Assembly: GCA_904418995.1 (NCBI GenBank)
Contig: CAJFQF010000015.1
Span: 1 to 53,560, forward strand
DNA: 53,560 nt
Source of the DNA: Heritagella_A intestinalis
Lineage (GTDB): Bacteria; Bacillota; Clostridia; Oscillospirales; Acutalibacteraceae
Reading direction: 5' to 3'
Shown here: piece by piece, positions 9,161 to 17,705 of the stretch
Position numbering within the stretch: position 1 is the first letter of the stretch
How the letters are laid out: each line of letters opens with the position of its first letter
Program-made: the position numbers and the translations under genes
Notes under the pieces: generated by a model
Databases searched by the model: none
The model's input: only the letters and a program-made list of their open reading frames with translations
Told to the model about the DNA's origin: nothing

Positions 9161-9223
9161 CAAGCCCCCTTTCCAGGGGGGGAGCACGCGTCAGCGTGAC
9201 GGGGGAGCTCTCTAAGGGGCTTG
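9161..9223. repeat. Small inverted-repeat element upstream of rarA
   Basis: CAAGCCCC (9161-9168) and GGGGCTTG (9216-9223) bound a 63-bp GC-rich segment with an inner CACGC/GCGTG palindrome. It sits immediately upstream of the rarA ribosome binding site. It looks like a miniature intergenic repeat. Confidence 0.55.
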
Positions 9224-9302
9224 CCCCATACTTTCTTCTCACTTTCTCCTCTTATCTATTTTTCATCAATGAACCACCTTGTCGCTCATGCCGCGACTGG
9301 CA

Positions 9303-9333
9303 CTCCTTTTTCTCCTTAGATGAGAAAAAGGAG
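9303..9333. repeat. Perfect 12-bp hairpin in the glyA-rarA gap
   Basis: CTCCTTTTTCTC (9303-9314) pairs with GAGAAAAAGGAG (9322-9333). It is followed at 9373-9399 by a second hairpin (AAAACC-gTCCC / GGGA-GGTTTT). No gene is visible in the 419-bp gap 9147-9565; it is filled by these structures and a copy of the 80-bp repeat family. Confidence 0.5.
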
Positions 9334-9483
9334 GAAAAGAATCAGGCGGGTCGGCATCTTGACACGCCAAGCAAAACCGTCCCGAAAGGGACAGGTTTTG
9401 AAGGCGGTCAGGGTAGTTTTTTAAGCGCGGGACAACGGCATCGAAAAACGGCCCTATTTCCTCGCGTCACTATTTTCGCGATT

Positions 9484-9565
9484 TTCACACCCAGGCTGTT
9501 TACGCGGGAAGAAAGGCTACTCATAGATGCCGCTATCTCGCGGCTTGGCACCGGACACTGTCCGG
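9484..9565. repeat. Copy of the 80-bp intergenic repeat, abutting glyA stop
   Basis: This segment matches the tandem unit at 11171-11388: CCCAGGCTG-TTACGCGGGAAG, then ATGCCGCTA with GCGGC, then GGACACTGTCC. It ends exactly at the glyA stop codon (9566-9568). The inner palindromes could help transcription termination or mRNA 3'-end protection. Confidence 0.65.
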
Positions 9566-10819
9566 TTAGCAATACAGGGGATACTTGGCGCACAGGGCGT
9601 CCACCATTTCCCGAACCTTATCAGCGTTGGCGTCAAAGTCTTCCACCACCATGGCAATGCATTGGGCGATGGTGTCCATATCCTCTGTGTTCAGGCCCCG
9701 GGTAGTGACTGCCGGAGTGCCCAGACGCAGACCGCTGGTGACAAAGGGGCTGCGCTGCTCATTGGGCACGGTGTTTTTGTTGGCGGTGATGTACACCTCG
9801 TCCAGACGGTGCTCCAGCTCCTTGCCGGTGAGCTCCATGCCCGTCAAATCCAGGAGCATCAGGTGGTTGTCCGTGCCGCCGGAAACCAGCTTCAGGCCGC
9901 GGGACAGCAGGCCGTTGGCCAGGGCCTGGGCATTCTCCACAACGCGGCGGCCATACTCCTTGAATTCCGGCTTCAATGCTTCACCAAAGCATACGGCCTT
10001 AGCGGCGATAATATGCATGAGGGGGCCGCCCTGGGTGCCCGGGAAAATCGCCTTGTCAATGGCCTTGGCATACTGCTCCTTGCACAGAATCAGGCCGCCT
10101 CTGGGGCCCCGGAGTGTCTTATGGGTGGTAGTAGTCACCACGTCTGCCCACGGCACCGGGTTGGGATGCTGCCCTGCCGCTACCAGGCCGGCAATGTGGG
10201 CCATATCTACCATGAGATACGCGCCGCACTCGTCGCAGATAGCCCGGAGCTTCTCAAAATCGATAACTCTGGGGTAGGCGCTGGCGCCGGCCACGATCAT
10301 CTTGGGCTTGACCTCCATGGCCTGCTCCCGGAGCTTCTCATAGTCGATATAGTGGGTCTCCGGGTCTACGCCATAGGCGACAAAGTTAAAATAACTGCCG
10401 GAAATATTCACCGGGGAACCGTGGGTCAGGTGGCCGCCTTCCGCCAGATTCATGCCCATTACCGTGTCGCCGGGCTTGAGCAGGGCAAAGTACACCGCCA
10501 TATTGGCCTGGGCGCCGGAATGGGGCTGCACGTTAGCGTGGTCAGCGCCAAAGAGCTGGCAGGCGCGCTCCCGGGCCAAATCCTCCACAATGTCCACATA
10601 CTGGCATCCGCCGTAGTAGCGCTTGCCGGGATAGCCCTCAGCGTATTTATTGGTGAGGACGCTGCCCATAGCCGCCATCACCGCCGGGGAAACGATATTC
10701 TCCGAAGCGATGAGCTCCAGGTTCCGGCGCTGGCGGCCCAGCTCCTGCCCCATGGCCTCTGCCACCTGGGGGTCATACTGGGAAACAAATCCGATGGTAT
10801 CCATCATATCCTGATACAT
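9566..10819 (-). CDS. glyA: Serine hydroxymethyltransferase
   Basis: The 417-residue PLP enzyme converts serine and tetrahydrofolate to glycine and methylene-tetrahydrofolate. It has the family N-terminal ELIASENIVS (35-44), YAEGYPGKRYYGG, the HSGAQAN substrate region, VDMAHIAGL and the PLP lysine K234 in TTTTHKTLRGPRGG. Length and motifs are normal. AGGAGG lies six bases before the ATG. It is upstream of rarA on the same strand, but the repeat-filled gap between them argues against a tight operon. Confidence 0.97.
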   Translation of the reverse strand: MYQDMMDTIGFVSQYDPQVAEAMGQELGRQRRNLELIASENIVSPAVMAAMGSVLTNKYAEGYPGKRYYGGCQYVDIVEDLARERACQLFGADHANVQPHSGAQANMAVYFALLKPGDTVMGMNLAEGGHLTHGSPVNISGSYFNFVAYGVDPETHYIDYEKLREQAMEVKPKMIVAGASAYPRVIDFEKLRAICDECGAYLMVDMAHIAGLVAAGQHPNPVPWADVVTTTTHKTLRGPRGGLILCKEQYAKAIDKAIFPGTQGGPLMHIIAAKAVCFGEALKPEFKEYGRRVVENAQALANGLLSRGLKLVSGGTDNHLMLLDLTGMELTGKELEHRLDEVYITANKNTVPNEQRSPFVTSGLRLGTPAVTTRGLNTEDMDTIAQCIAMVVEDFDANADKVREMVDALCAKYPLYC

Positions 10820-11020
10820 AATGCTCCTCCTGTTGATAAAAAATTCCGGCAGATTCTTTTCAATGAATTACCATGATAATTATACACGTTTTCGAGACGC
10901 AACACAATGATTTTGTAAATTTTTCGAATCCCGTCCAAATCTTGCGTTTTTATTCTGCATTTTCCCTCGAAATTCTCTTTTCACCACACAGGAGACGGAG
11001 ACGATACTACTGCAAAAAGA

Positions 11021-11138
11021 AAAGGCTCCCTCAGGGAGGGAGCTGTCAACGTTAGTTGACTGAGGAGTAAAGAAATGGGCTGTCAGCACAAACTCCCTCA
11101 GTCTCCTTCGGAGCCAGCTCCCTCATAGAGGGAGCCTT
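11021..11138. mobile_element. 118-bp MITE-like element
   Basis: It is bounded by perfect 12-bp terminal inverted repeats AAAGGCTCCCTC (11021-11032) and GAGGGAGCCTTT (11127-11138), with an inner dyad GTCAAC/GTTGAC and no coding capacity. Short elements with these ends are frequent in gut Clostridia (recognised pattern). The 569-bp gap 10820-11388 holds this element, the tandem repeat and no gene. Confidence 0.75.
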
Positions 11139-11170
11139 TCAAGAGGAAAACGGCATCAAGAAACGACCTT

Positions 11171-11388
11171 GGAAAAAGGCTGCTCCTTGATGCCGCTACT
11201 TCGCGGCCTGGAAGCGGACACTGTCCGCCGCACCCAGGCTGCTTACGCGGGAAGAAAGGCTGCTCCTTAATGCCGCTACTTCGCGGCTTGGAAGCGGACA
11301 CTGTCCGCCGCACCCAGGCTGCTTACGCGGGAAGAAAGGCTGCTCCTTGATGCCGCTACTTCGCGGCTCGGGAGCGGCAACTTGCCGC
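11171..11388. repeat. 80-bp tandem repeat, about 2.7 copies
   Basis: Units begin at 11171, 11251 and 11331 with an exact 80-bp period and few differences. Each contains the hairpin GCCGCTACTTCGCGGC and the palindrome GCGGACACTGTCCGC (altered to GCGGCAACTTGCCGC in the last copy). The last unit ends at the stop codon of the alpha-mannosidase gene. Related single copies lie beside the glyA and purB stops. Confidence 0.85.
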
Positions 11389-13788
11389 TTAGCCAGTGAT
11401 CATGGGATAGGGGTCAAAGGTGCGCTCGGTGAGCTCGGCCATGGCCTTCTCGGGGTTGGTCTCATCGCTGAGCCACAGGGAATACTGGTACTCGCAGAAA
11501 CCGGAGAGATCCATCTTGAAGTTGGTCTCCCAAGTGTTGTTCATCACCCAGGAATACACCGGACGCTGGTTGTTCTCCTCCTTGTTGTCGCACAAAAGGA
11601 TGGGATGGTGGCGCATTTCACCCATGTATACCAGAGGAACATCACGGGAAGCCACCAGCACACTGCCGGCTTCGCCCACAAAGGCCAGGCCGTCGTCAGA
11701 CATATAGTACTCCATGCATGTGCCGGGCAGCTGGTCCACACCGGGACGGAAGGCTTCGGCGCCCTTCTTCAGATACAGGGACTGGTTCTCTTCCAGGGAA
11801 AGGCTCAGGGGCAGGAACACGCTCTCGATGTCCGTGCTGATGGTCTTGCCCAGCTCCATGCGGAAATCAATGCGGGGCACAGCCTCAAACAGCTTGAGGA
11901 ATACACTGCAATGAATGGTGCCGGTAAGGGTGTACTTCAGCTCCAGAATGGTAAAGACGTCGCCCCGCTCTTTGCAGACGATTTCTTCCAGCTGAGCCGT
12001 GTACAGCTTGGCGTGCTTGCCGCGGATATTCCGGCCCAGGACCCGGCGCTCCTGCTCTTCGTTACAGGGGAACTCCGGAAGCTGAATCTGGATGGGGGTG
12101 CACTCATACAGAGGCGTGAAGAAGGGAGCAGCTCCTGCGGCCAGCATATCTTTGCCGGTGGCCTTGTTGACAAACCCGGTAACACCCTCCTGAGGACGAT
12201 AGGTCAGGTGGAACCAGCGGTTCTCAAACTCATAAGGCAGACGGTAGGTCATGGGGTCATAGTCGTTGACAATGTCCCGGATACGCTCGGCGCCCACATA
12301 AGCGTGGCGGCTGTTGAGGGTCTCCGACAGGGGCGGCAGCTCCTCAAAGGTATAGTTCTTCTCTTCTCCCGGAGCAAAGGAATCCAGGAAGGTAATCCGG
12401 CGTCCTCTGGGATGAGGGGAAACCTGGCAGGGCAGCTCCTGGCCGTCCTCACGGGTAATCCGGGCACGGGCCAGATAAGGGCTCTCAATATAGAATTCCA
12501 CGGTCTGCAGGCCGGAAACCTGGTTGGGGGCGCAGACCCGCAGTTTGCCGTTGGTGTTGTAATACCGCATGATGTCCCCTTTTTCCTCGGCAATGAGGTT
12601 GAGCATCATGGAGGCGCTTTCGTGAGCCTTGGAAGCGTAGCTGTTCTTGCGCATATCCAGGTTCAGCACCATGGTGTCATAGGGACAGGTAATGGTGGAG
12701 GAATGGCCCCAGGTGTGCTCTGCATAGAGGAGCAGGTTGTCTTCTGCCGTGCGGCACAGAGCGGGATAGTTCTCTTCCAACTTTTCATCCAGGCGATGGC
12801 ACAGGGCATAGCGGCGCTGGGCTTCCTTATAGTGCTTCACCGCATAAGGCGTGGAGCCTGCGCCGTTGGCCCACCAGTCGGTGAGGTCGCCGTGGTACAC
12901 CGGGCTGTCCTGGAGCTTGTCCCGGATAGCTTCATACAGCTCCTGGAGGGAGACCATGCGGATCTCCACAGTGTCGCTGTAACGAGCGTTGAAGCCCTCA
13001 ATGGTGCGGAGAATTTCCGTCTCCGGGGGTGCGTTGTCGCTGAACACGCCGGACACGCTGGCCACAATAAAGTCATAGCGGTAGCCGTTCTCCTCGCAGA
13101 GGGTCAGGTAGTCCTCTACATTCTGATGGAGCTTGTCCACGTCGTCCATCTGGGCGGGAACCTCGCCGAACAGGTTCTGGGTCATGAAATTGGCGGCGCG
13201 GTTGGGCTTTACTCCCAGGGCGTTGCCCAGATTGTAGTGTTCGCCGTTCCACACCAGCAGGCGCTTGCCTTCCGCGTTCTCCCACCAGTAGGCGTTCTGG
13301 TTCTGATAGAGGGGATACATGCCGTGGTGGCAGTGGATATTGGTGTAGAGGAACTCAATGCCATGGGAGAGCATAGCGTCCCGCTGGCCCATGGAGATGC
13401 CGTTGATGTCCGCGATCATGGCTGTGGCCGGATGCACGCCGTTCTTCTCCAAAAGCTCGCACATTTCATCCATGCGGTGGCTGAGGACCTTATTGTCCAC
13501 CAAATCGCAGAAATTGAGATAGGTGGCGGAAAAGCCGATACGCCCTTCCCGCATGAGACGGAAGAAGGCTTCTTTCTCTTGGGGAGTAGCGATTTTCAGG
13601 AATTCCTCCACGCAGAACCAAGTCTCGCAGTTCCAGCGGAAATCCTGGTTTTCCGGCTGCTCCATAATCTGGAGCACCGAGCGGATGTAGTTGGCCTGGT
13701 TGTGGATGACGTGCTCCTGCAAATCCGTGTAGCCAACATCGGTGTGGGAGTGATGAACGATGTACAGGGTTTTGATTTGGTGTTTCAT
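11389..13788 (-). CDS. GH38 alpha-mannosidase
   Basis: The 799-residue protein has an N-terminal glycoside hydrolase family 38 domain. It starts with the metal-site motif HHSHTDVGYTD (H15, D17) and has a likely nucleophile Asp127 in MIADINGISMG and a further HSHGIEF-like region around 140-150. A large C-terminal beta-rich half follows, as in the family. No signal peptide is visible, so it should act in the cytoplasm on imported mannosides or mannose-containing oligosaccharides. GGAGGAAG precedes the ATG. It is the third gene of a probable gntR-ROK-GH38 operon and faces the mannose-6-phosphate isomerase across a shared promoter region, which supports a mannose role. Confidence 0.88.
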   Translation of the reverse strand: MKHQIKTLYIVHHSHTDVGYTDLQEHVIHNQANYIRSVLQIMEQPENQDFRWNCETWFCVEEFLKIATPQEKEAFFRLMREGRIGFSATYLNFCDLVDNKVLSHRMDEMCELLEKNGVHPATAMIADINGISMGQRDAMLSHGIEFLYTNIHCHHGMYPLYQNQNAYWWENAEGKRLLVWNGEHYNLGNALGVKPNRAANFMTQNLFGEVPAQMDDVDKLHQNVEDYLTLCEENGYRYDFIVASVSGVFSDNAPPETEILRTIEGFNARYSDTVEIRMVSLQELYEAIRDKLQDSPVYHGDLTDWWANGAGSTPYAVKHYKEAQRRYALCHRLDEKLEENYPALCRTAEDNLLLYAEHTWGHSSTITCPYDTMVLNLDMRKNSYASKAHESASMMLNLIAEEKGDIMRYYNTNGKLRVCAPNQVSGLQTVEFYIESPYLARARITREDGQELPCQVSPHPRGRRITFLDSFAPGEEKNYTFEELPPLSETLNSRHAYVGAERIRDIVNDYDPMTYRLPYEFENRWFHLTYRPQEGVTGFVNKATGKDMLAAGAAPFFTPLYECTPIQIQLPEFPCNEEQERRVLGRNIRGKHAKLYTAQLEEIVCKERGDVFTILELKYTLTGTIHCSVFLKLFEAVPRIDFRMELGKTISTDIESVFLPLSLSLEENQSLYLKKGAEAFRPGVDQLPGTCMEYYMSDDGLAFVGEAGSVLVASRDVPLVYMGEMRHHPILLCDNKEENNQRPVYSWVMNNTWETNFKMDLSGFCEYQYSLWLSDETNPEKAMAELTERTFDPYPMITG

Positions 13789-13890
13789 GGAACTTCCTCC
13801 AAAAAGAAAATAGACTCAATAAAATGCACTCTCAGGGAAAGAATCGCAGATGTACTGCAAAACTGCCTCCGCGAGAGAATTCGGTTGTTC

Positions 13891-14823
13891 TTAGCTGCCA
13901 GTTCCCCCGCGGATTACGTCAAGACTTAGTCTTGACAGGCCCTGAATGGCTTTTTGAGAAGTGTCTGCGGTAATGTGCAGGCCTACCCCCTGCTCCCGGC
14001 AGAGAGCCCGCAGCGGCCCTAAAAACAGCGGCCCGCTCTTGGTAATCTGTCCGCCCAGGCAAAGGCACTGGGGCCTAAAATCCCGAAGGAAGGGGGCCAT
14101 AGCGTCCCGGATGCGTTCCCCGAACCGGAGGAAACACTGCTGGGCCTTTGTGTCCCCATCATGCACCCGCTGGGCCAGTTCTTTGCCCTCTAAAGGCTCT
14201 CCCAGCATCTCCTGGGTCAGCCGCAGCAGGCCCCGTTTGGAGAGGTAGTCGTCAATGCAGCTGTCCAGAAAGGGAACCGGATAGACATACCCCTGGGGCG
14301 GCACCCCTGGCGTGGATTCATCCGCCAGACGGCCCTCAACGCCAAAAGCGCTGCCGCAGCCGGTGCCGATGCAGATAAACATGGCCTTTTCCGCGTCCCG
14401 GGCGTTGCCGAAATACATCTCCCCCAGGGCAAAGGCGCTGACGTCGTTGATAAAGCGAATGTCCTTCCCCTCTAAGCCCTCCAAACCGGCCCCAGAGAGC
14501 CTTTGGAGCAGCTCCTGCCGCAAGTTTACGCCGTAAAGGGAATCGTACTTGTCCAGCCCCTGCATGAGGCTGATGCCCTTTTCATAATCAAAGGGGCCTG
14601 GGAAAGCCAGATGGACGCCGGTGACGGGAATCCCCTCCACCTGCCGGGCCAGTGCCAGAACAATCTGGGCAAAGTGCGTCAGCAGCTCTTCCTTTCCCCT
14701 GCCGGAATCTGCGGGGAAATAGTGTATGGGGGAAAGAAGCACCCCCTCCAGCCCTACGGGCGCTGCCTTAATCTCTGTCCCTCCCACATCCAGACAGACC
14801 ACTGCATTCTGTTTTGCTGTCAT
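13891..14823 (-). CDS. ROK family sugar kinase or regulator-like protein
   Basis: The 310-residue protein has the ROK/ASKHA phosphate-binding start CLDVGGTEIKAA (10-21), the sugar-site region INDVSAFALGE (about 128-138) and the second phosphate loop ICIGTGCGSAFG (about 151-162). There is no N-terminal winged helix, which favours a kinase over a repressor. The usual ROK zinc motif CxCGxxGCxE is not present, so metal-supported substrate binding may differ. AAAGGG lies ten bases before the ATG at 14823; a GTG at 14832 is too close. The gene is 52 bp from gntR and 102 bp from the GH38 gene. Phosphorylation of released mannose, feeding the nearby isomerase, is the likely job (inference). Confidence 0.82.
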   Translation of the reverse strand: MTAKQNAVVCLDVGGTEIKAAPVGLEGVLLSPIHYFPADSGRGKEELLTHFAQIVLALARQVEGIPVTGVHLAFPGPFDYEKGISLMQGLDKYDSLYGVNLRQELLQRLSGAGLEGLEGKDIRFINDVSAFALGEMYFGNARDAEKAMFICIGTGCGSAFGVEGRLADESTPGVPPQGYVYPVPFLDSCIDDYLSKRGLLRLTQEMLGEPLEGKELAQRVHDGDTKAQQCFLRFGERIRDAMAPFLRDFRPQCLCLGGQITKSGPLFLGPLRALCREQGVGLHITADTSQKAIQGLSRLSLDVIRGGTGS

Positions 14824-14875
14824 TTGGGTCACACCCTTTATCTAAAAATCATGATTCGCTGGCTTTTCTCCTGGA

Positions 14876-15598
14876 TTATCGATGGATTTCAATTAAAAAG
14901 CTGCTGCTTCCCGCCGGATAGTAGCTTTCCGTATACTCCACCGGAACCTTGGACTCCATGCGGCCGCAGGAACTGATAAAGATGGCCGGCTCAAAGGGGC
15001 TGATTTTCAGCTCAGACGCAATATCCTGGGGCGTGGGCACCACTTCCAGCCGGCGGGAGGCGTGCTTCACTTCCAGTCCTCGGGAAGCCAGAACCTCGTA
15101 AAAAGAGGCGTCGGTAAAATCCACGGTTTCCATATCCGGAAACAGCCGGTGAGGCACATACAGCACCGTGTACACCACAGGGGCGTTCTGGTTGTAGCCC
15201 TCCAGATAGCGCAGACGGGTGAGCCGGGTTACTTTGGAATTGGTGGGGAGCTCTAAGGCCGCCGCCACCTGGTCGGAGGCGCGCTCCAAAACCAGTTCCA
15301 GCACTACGGTGCGCAGGGTATGGCCGTGTTTGCGGCTTTCTTCCCGATAGCCGGTGAGGAAAGTGGTAGATTCGTGGATTACCTTGGGCTGGGTCACAAA
15401 AGTCCCTTTTCCCTTAATGCGCTGAAGATAGCCTTCATTGGAAAGGCTGTCCAGGGCTTGCCGCACCGTAGGGCGGCTGATGCCCAAAAGGGCCGCCAGC
15501 TCATTTTCCGTGGGAATCTGGCTGCCAAGGGGATATTGCCCGGAAAGAATCCGGCTTCGGATATACTCCGCCGCCTGGATATGCAGTGCTTTGGACAT
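14876..15598 (-). CDS. GntR-family repressor with UTRA domain
   Basis: Residues 1-70 form the GntR winged helix (YIRSRILSGQYPLGSQIPTE, then SRPTVRQALDSLSNEGYLQR and GKGTFV). Residues about 95-235 form a UTRA effector domain, which usually binds a sugar phosphate. The start at 15598 follows AAAGGAGG; the longer frame to 15655 lacks support. It is the first gene of the gntR-ROK-GH38 run and is divergent from the isomerase. The large inverted repeat that overlaps the -35 boxes of both promoters is the obvious operator, so it should repress both directions and itself. Confidence 0.92.
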   Translation of the reverse strand: MSKALHIQAAEYIRSRILSGQYPLGSQIPTENELAALLGISRPTVRQALDSLSNEGYLQRIKGKGTFVTQPKVIHESTTFLTGYREESRKHGHTLRTVVLELVLERASDQVAAALELPTNSKVTRLTRLRYLEGYNQNAPVVYTVLYVPHRLFPDMETVDFTDASFYEVLASRGLEVKHASRRLEVVPTPQDIASELKISPFEPAIFISSCGRMESKVPVEYTESYYPAGSSSFLIEIHR

Positions 15599-15767
15599 TT
15601 TCCATTTCCTCCTTTTTCGTGAAACAGAATAGCACAATTTGCAGCCTTGCCGCATTTAAATTGATACTCGATACATTTTTGAACCGGCACGGATTTGTAA
15701 AACAAACCTGTCCTTGTTGCCATTGGGAAAGGTATCCCAATAAAGCTTTCTGCCTGCTTGTAAGGCC

Positions 15768-15795
15768 AGTATAACACAGCAATTTTATTTGTCAA
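15768..15795 (-). promoter_or_regulatory. Promoter of the gntR-ROK-GH38 operon
   Basis: On the minus strand TTGACA (complement of 15790-15795) is followed after 16 bp by TATACT (complement of 15768-15773). The -35 box lies inside the left arm of the inverted repeat at 15788-15804. Confidence 0.75.
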
Positions 15796-15843
15796 TACAT
15801 TTTTAAAAAAAATACATTTTCCCTCAAAAATGTATTGACAAAA
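15788..15843. promoter_or_regulatory. Divergent operator, 17-bp perfect inverted repeat
   Basis: TTTGTCAATACATTTTT (15788-15804) and AAAAATGTATTGACAAA (15827-15843) are exact inverse copies separated by 22 bp. Each arm carries the -35 box of one of the two divergent promoters. A weaker related site (GATACATTTTTGAA) lies at about 15669-15682. The layout fits binding of two GntR dimers, possibly with looping. Confidence 0.8.
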
Positions 15844-15863
15844 CTCTTCGTCTGTACTACTCT
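15835..15863 (+). promoter_or_regulatory. Promoter of the isomerase gene
   Basis: TTGACA (15835-15840) in the right operator arm is followed after 17 bp by TACTCT (15858-15863), a weak -10 box. A leader of nearly 100 bp precedes the start codon. Confidence 0.6.
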
Positions 15864-15959
15864 TATCTCCAGAAGGTACTGCGGCAATCCGCCGTGGTCC
15901 CACGAATCCATCTCATAACTTAGAACCAACCCAGAATCATAAAAGGAGCGTGTTCATTG

Positions 15960-17705
15960 ATGAATCAGGAAACCGGCGGATATGTTCTTTTCCCAAAAAC
16001 CAAAGTAGAAAACACCAGCGAAGCCGTAAGCCAGGGCTTTGCAGAAATTTCCTCCCGGCTATCCCAGGCCTGTGCCAGCAAAAGCAAAATGGTGCTCACC
16101 GTGGAATGCTATCCCGGCGTTGACCAGCAGGAGCTGCTGGAAGGCCTCCAGTCCCTGCATCCGGCAAAAATCCTTCACAGCGACGACCTGGCCTTTGAGC
16201 CGGAGAAGATCGACGACCTGCTGGAAAAGGATATGATGCCCAACGACCCGGTGTTCGGCATTATGACCGTGCGCCGGATGGAGGACTATTTCTATCCGGA
16301 AAAAATCGAAGCCGCCCAAAAGGAAATCGCGGAAGTTTCCCAGGGCCTGGTGCTGGTATACGGCGTAGGGGCCTCCCTGGTCCATCCCGGCGACGTGCAG
16401 GTGCTGGCGGATATCACCCGTTGGGAAATCCAGCTCCGCTACCGTCGGGGCATGGACAACTGGCGCACCGCTAAAAAAGACCTGCCCAAGCTGAAGAAGT
16501 ATAAGCGGGGCTTTTTTGCTGAATGGCGCTGGGCGGACAAGATTAAGGAAACCATGCTCTTCTCCATGGACTTCTATCTGGATATGACCACCGAAGGCAA
16601 ACCCGCTATGGTGGAAGGCGATGCCTACCGCAAGGGCCTGCAAAAGCTCTCTGGCCAGCCCTTCCGGATGGTCCCCTATTTTGACCCCGGCGTCTGGGGC
16701 GGCAACTGGATGAAGACCCACTTCAAGCTGCCGGAAAACGGGAGTAATTATGCCTGGAGCTTCGATGGTGTTCCCGAGGAAAACAGCCTGCTTCTGGACT
16801 TTGGCGGCAAGTGCATTGAGACCCCGGCCCTGAACCTGGTATATTCCCAGCCCCATCGGCTCTTAGGCGAAAAGGTTCACGCCCGCTTTGGCAAGGAGTT
16901 CCCCATCCGCTTTGATATGCTGGACACCATCAACGGCCAGAACCTCTCCCTGCAGGTCCACCCCCTGACAGAGTACATCCAGGAACACTTCAATATGCGC
17001 TATACTCAGGATGAAAGCTATTATATTCTGGACACCAAGGGAGACGATTCCTCCGTATGGCTGGGCGTCAAAACCGGCGTAGACCGGGAGGCCATGGCTG
17101 ACGACCTGCGGGCCGCTCAGCGGGGAGAAAAAGTTTTCCCCGCCGAAAAATACGTGAACCAAATCCCCGTGAAGAAGCACGACCACGTCCTCATCCCGGC
17201 AGGCACCGTCCACTGCTCCGGCGCCAACACCATGGTGCTGGAAATCAGCGCCACTCCCTACATCTTCACCTTCAAAATGTGGGACTGGGGCCGTGTGGAC
17301 CTGGACGGCAAGCCCCGCCCCATCCACGTAGACCGTGGCGTCGCCAACATCCAGTGGGATCGGGATACGGAATGGGTACAGGAAAACCTGGTGGATGCCG
17401 TTACCGTGGTACACGAGGACGAAAACTGCCGGGTGGAGCGCACGGGCCTCCATCAGCGGGAATTCATCGATACCTTCCGGGTACACACCCAGACGGAAGC
17501 TCTGATTCACCGCAACGACAGTGTCCATGTGATGAACCTGGTAGACGGCCGGGAAGCCAAGCTGGTCAGCACTGACGGCTCCTTCGAGCCCTTCACCATC
17601 CACTACGCAGAAACCTGCATCATTCCCCAGGCCGCTGGAGAATACAAAATCGTATCGGAAGACGGCTCTCCTGTGATGGCCATCATCGCCACCGTGCGCG
17701 GCTAA
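15960..17705 (+). CDS. Mannose-6-phosphate isomerase with degenerate kinase-like N-domain
   Basis: The C-terminal two thirds (about 235-581) is a class I phosphomannose isomerase. Its zinc ligands are recognisable as Q332 and H334 in LSLQVHP, E352 in DESYYILD and H418 in PAGTVHC. It should interconvert mannose 6-phosphate and fructose 6-phosphate. The first 200 residues resemble a uridine kinase-like P-loop domain, but the phosphate loop is lost (ECYPGVDQQEL replaces a GxxxxGK[ST] pattern), while the later strand LVLVYGVGA remains. The domain is probably structural or sugar-sensing. AAAGGAG lies upstream; a TTG at 15957 is an alternative start. It is divergent from gntR. Confidence 0.88.
   Translation: MNQETGGYVLFPKTKVENTSEAVSQGFAEISSRLSQACASKSKMVLTVECYPGVDQQELLEGLQSLHPAKILHSDDLAFEPEKIDDLLEKDMMPNDPVFGIMTVRRMEDYFYPEKIEAAQKEIAEVSQGLVLVYGVGASLVHPGDVQVLADITRWEIQLRYRRGMDNWRTAKKDLPKLKKYKRGFFAEWRWADKIKETMLFSMDFYLDMTTEGKPAMVEGDAYRKGLQKLSGQPFRMVPYFDPGVWGGNWMKTHFKLPENGSNYAWSFDGVPEENSLLLDFGGKCIETPALNLVYSQPHRLLGEKVHARFGKEFPIRFDMLDTINGQNLSLQVHPLTEYIQEHFNMRYTQDESYYILDTKGDDSSVWLGVKTGVDREAMADDLRAAQRGEKVFPAEKYVNQIPVKKHDHVLIPAGTVHCSGANTMVLEISATPYIFTFKMWDWGRVDLDGKPRPIHVDRGVANIQWDRDTEWVQENLVDAVTVVHEDENCRVERTGLHQREFIDTFRVHTQTEALIHRNDSVHVMNLVDGREAKLVSTDGSFEPFTIHYAETCIIPQAAGEYKIVSEDGSPVMAIIATVRG

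Noticed and set aside
11347..13929. 860-codon plus-strand frame opposite the alpha-mannosidase
   Set aside because: Antisense shadow caused by GC-rich third positions; the minus strand has GH38 motifs and a proper start.
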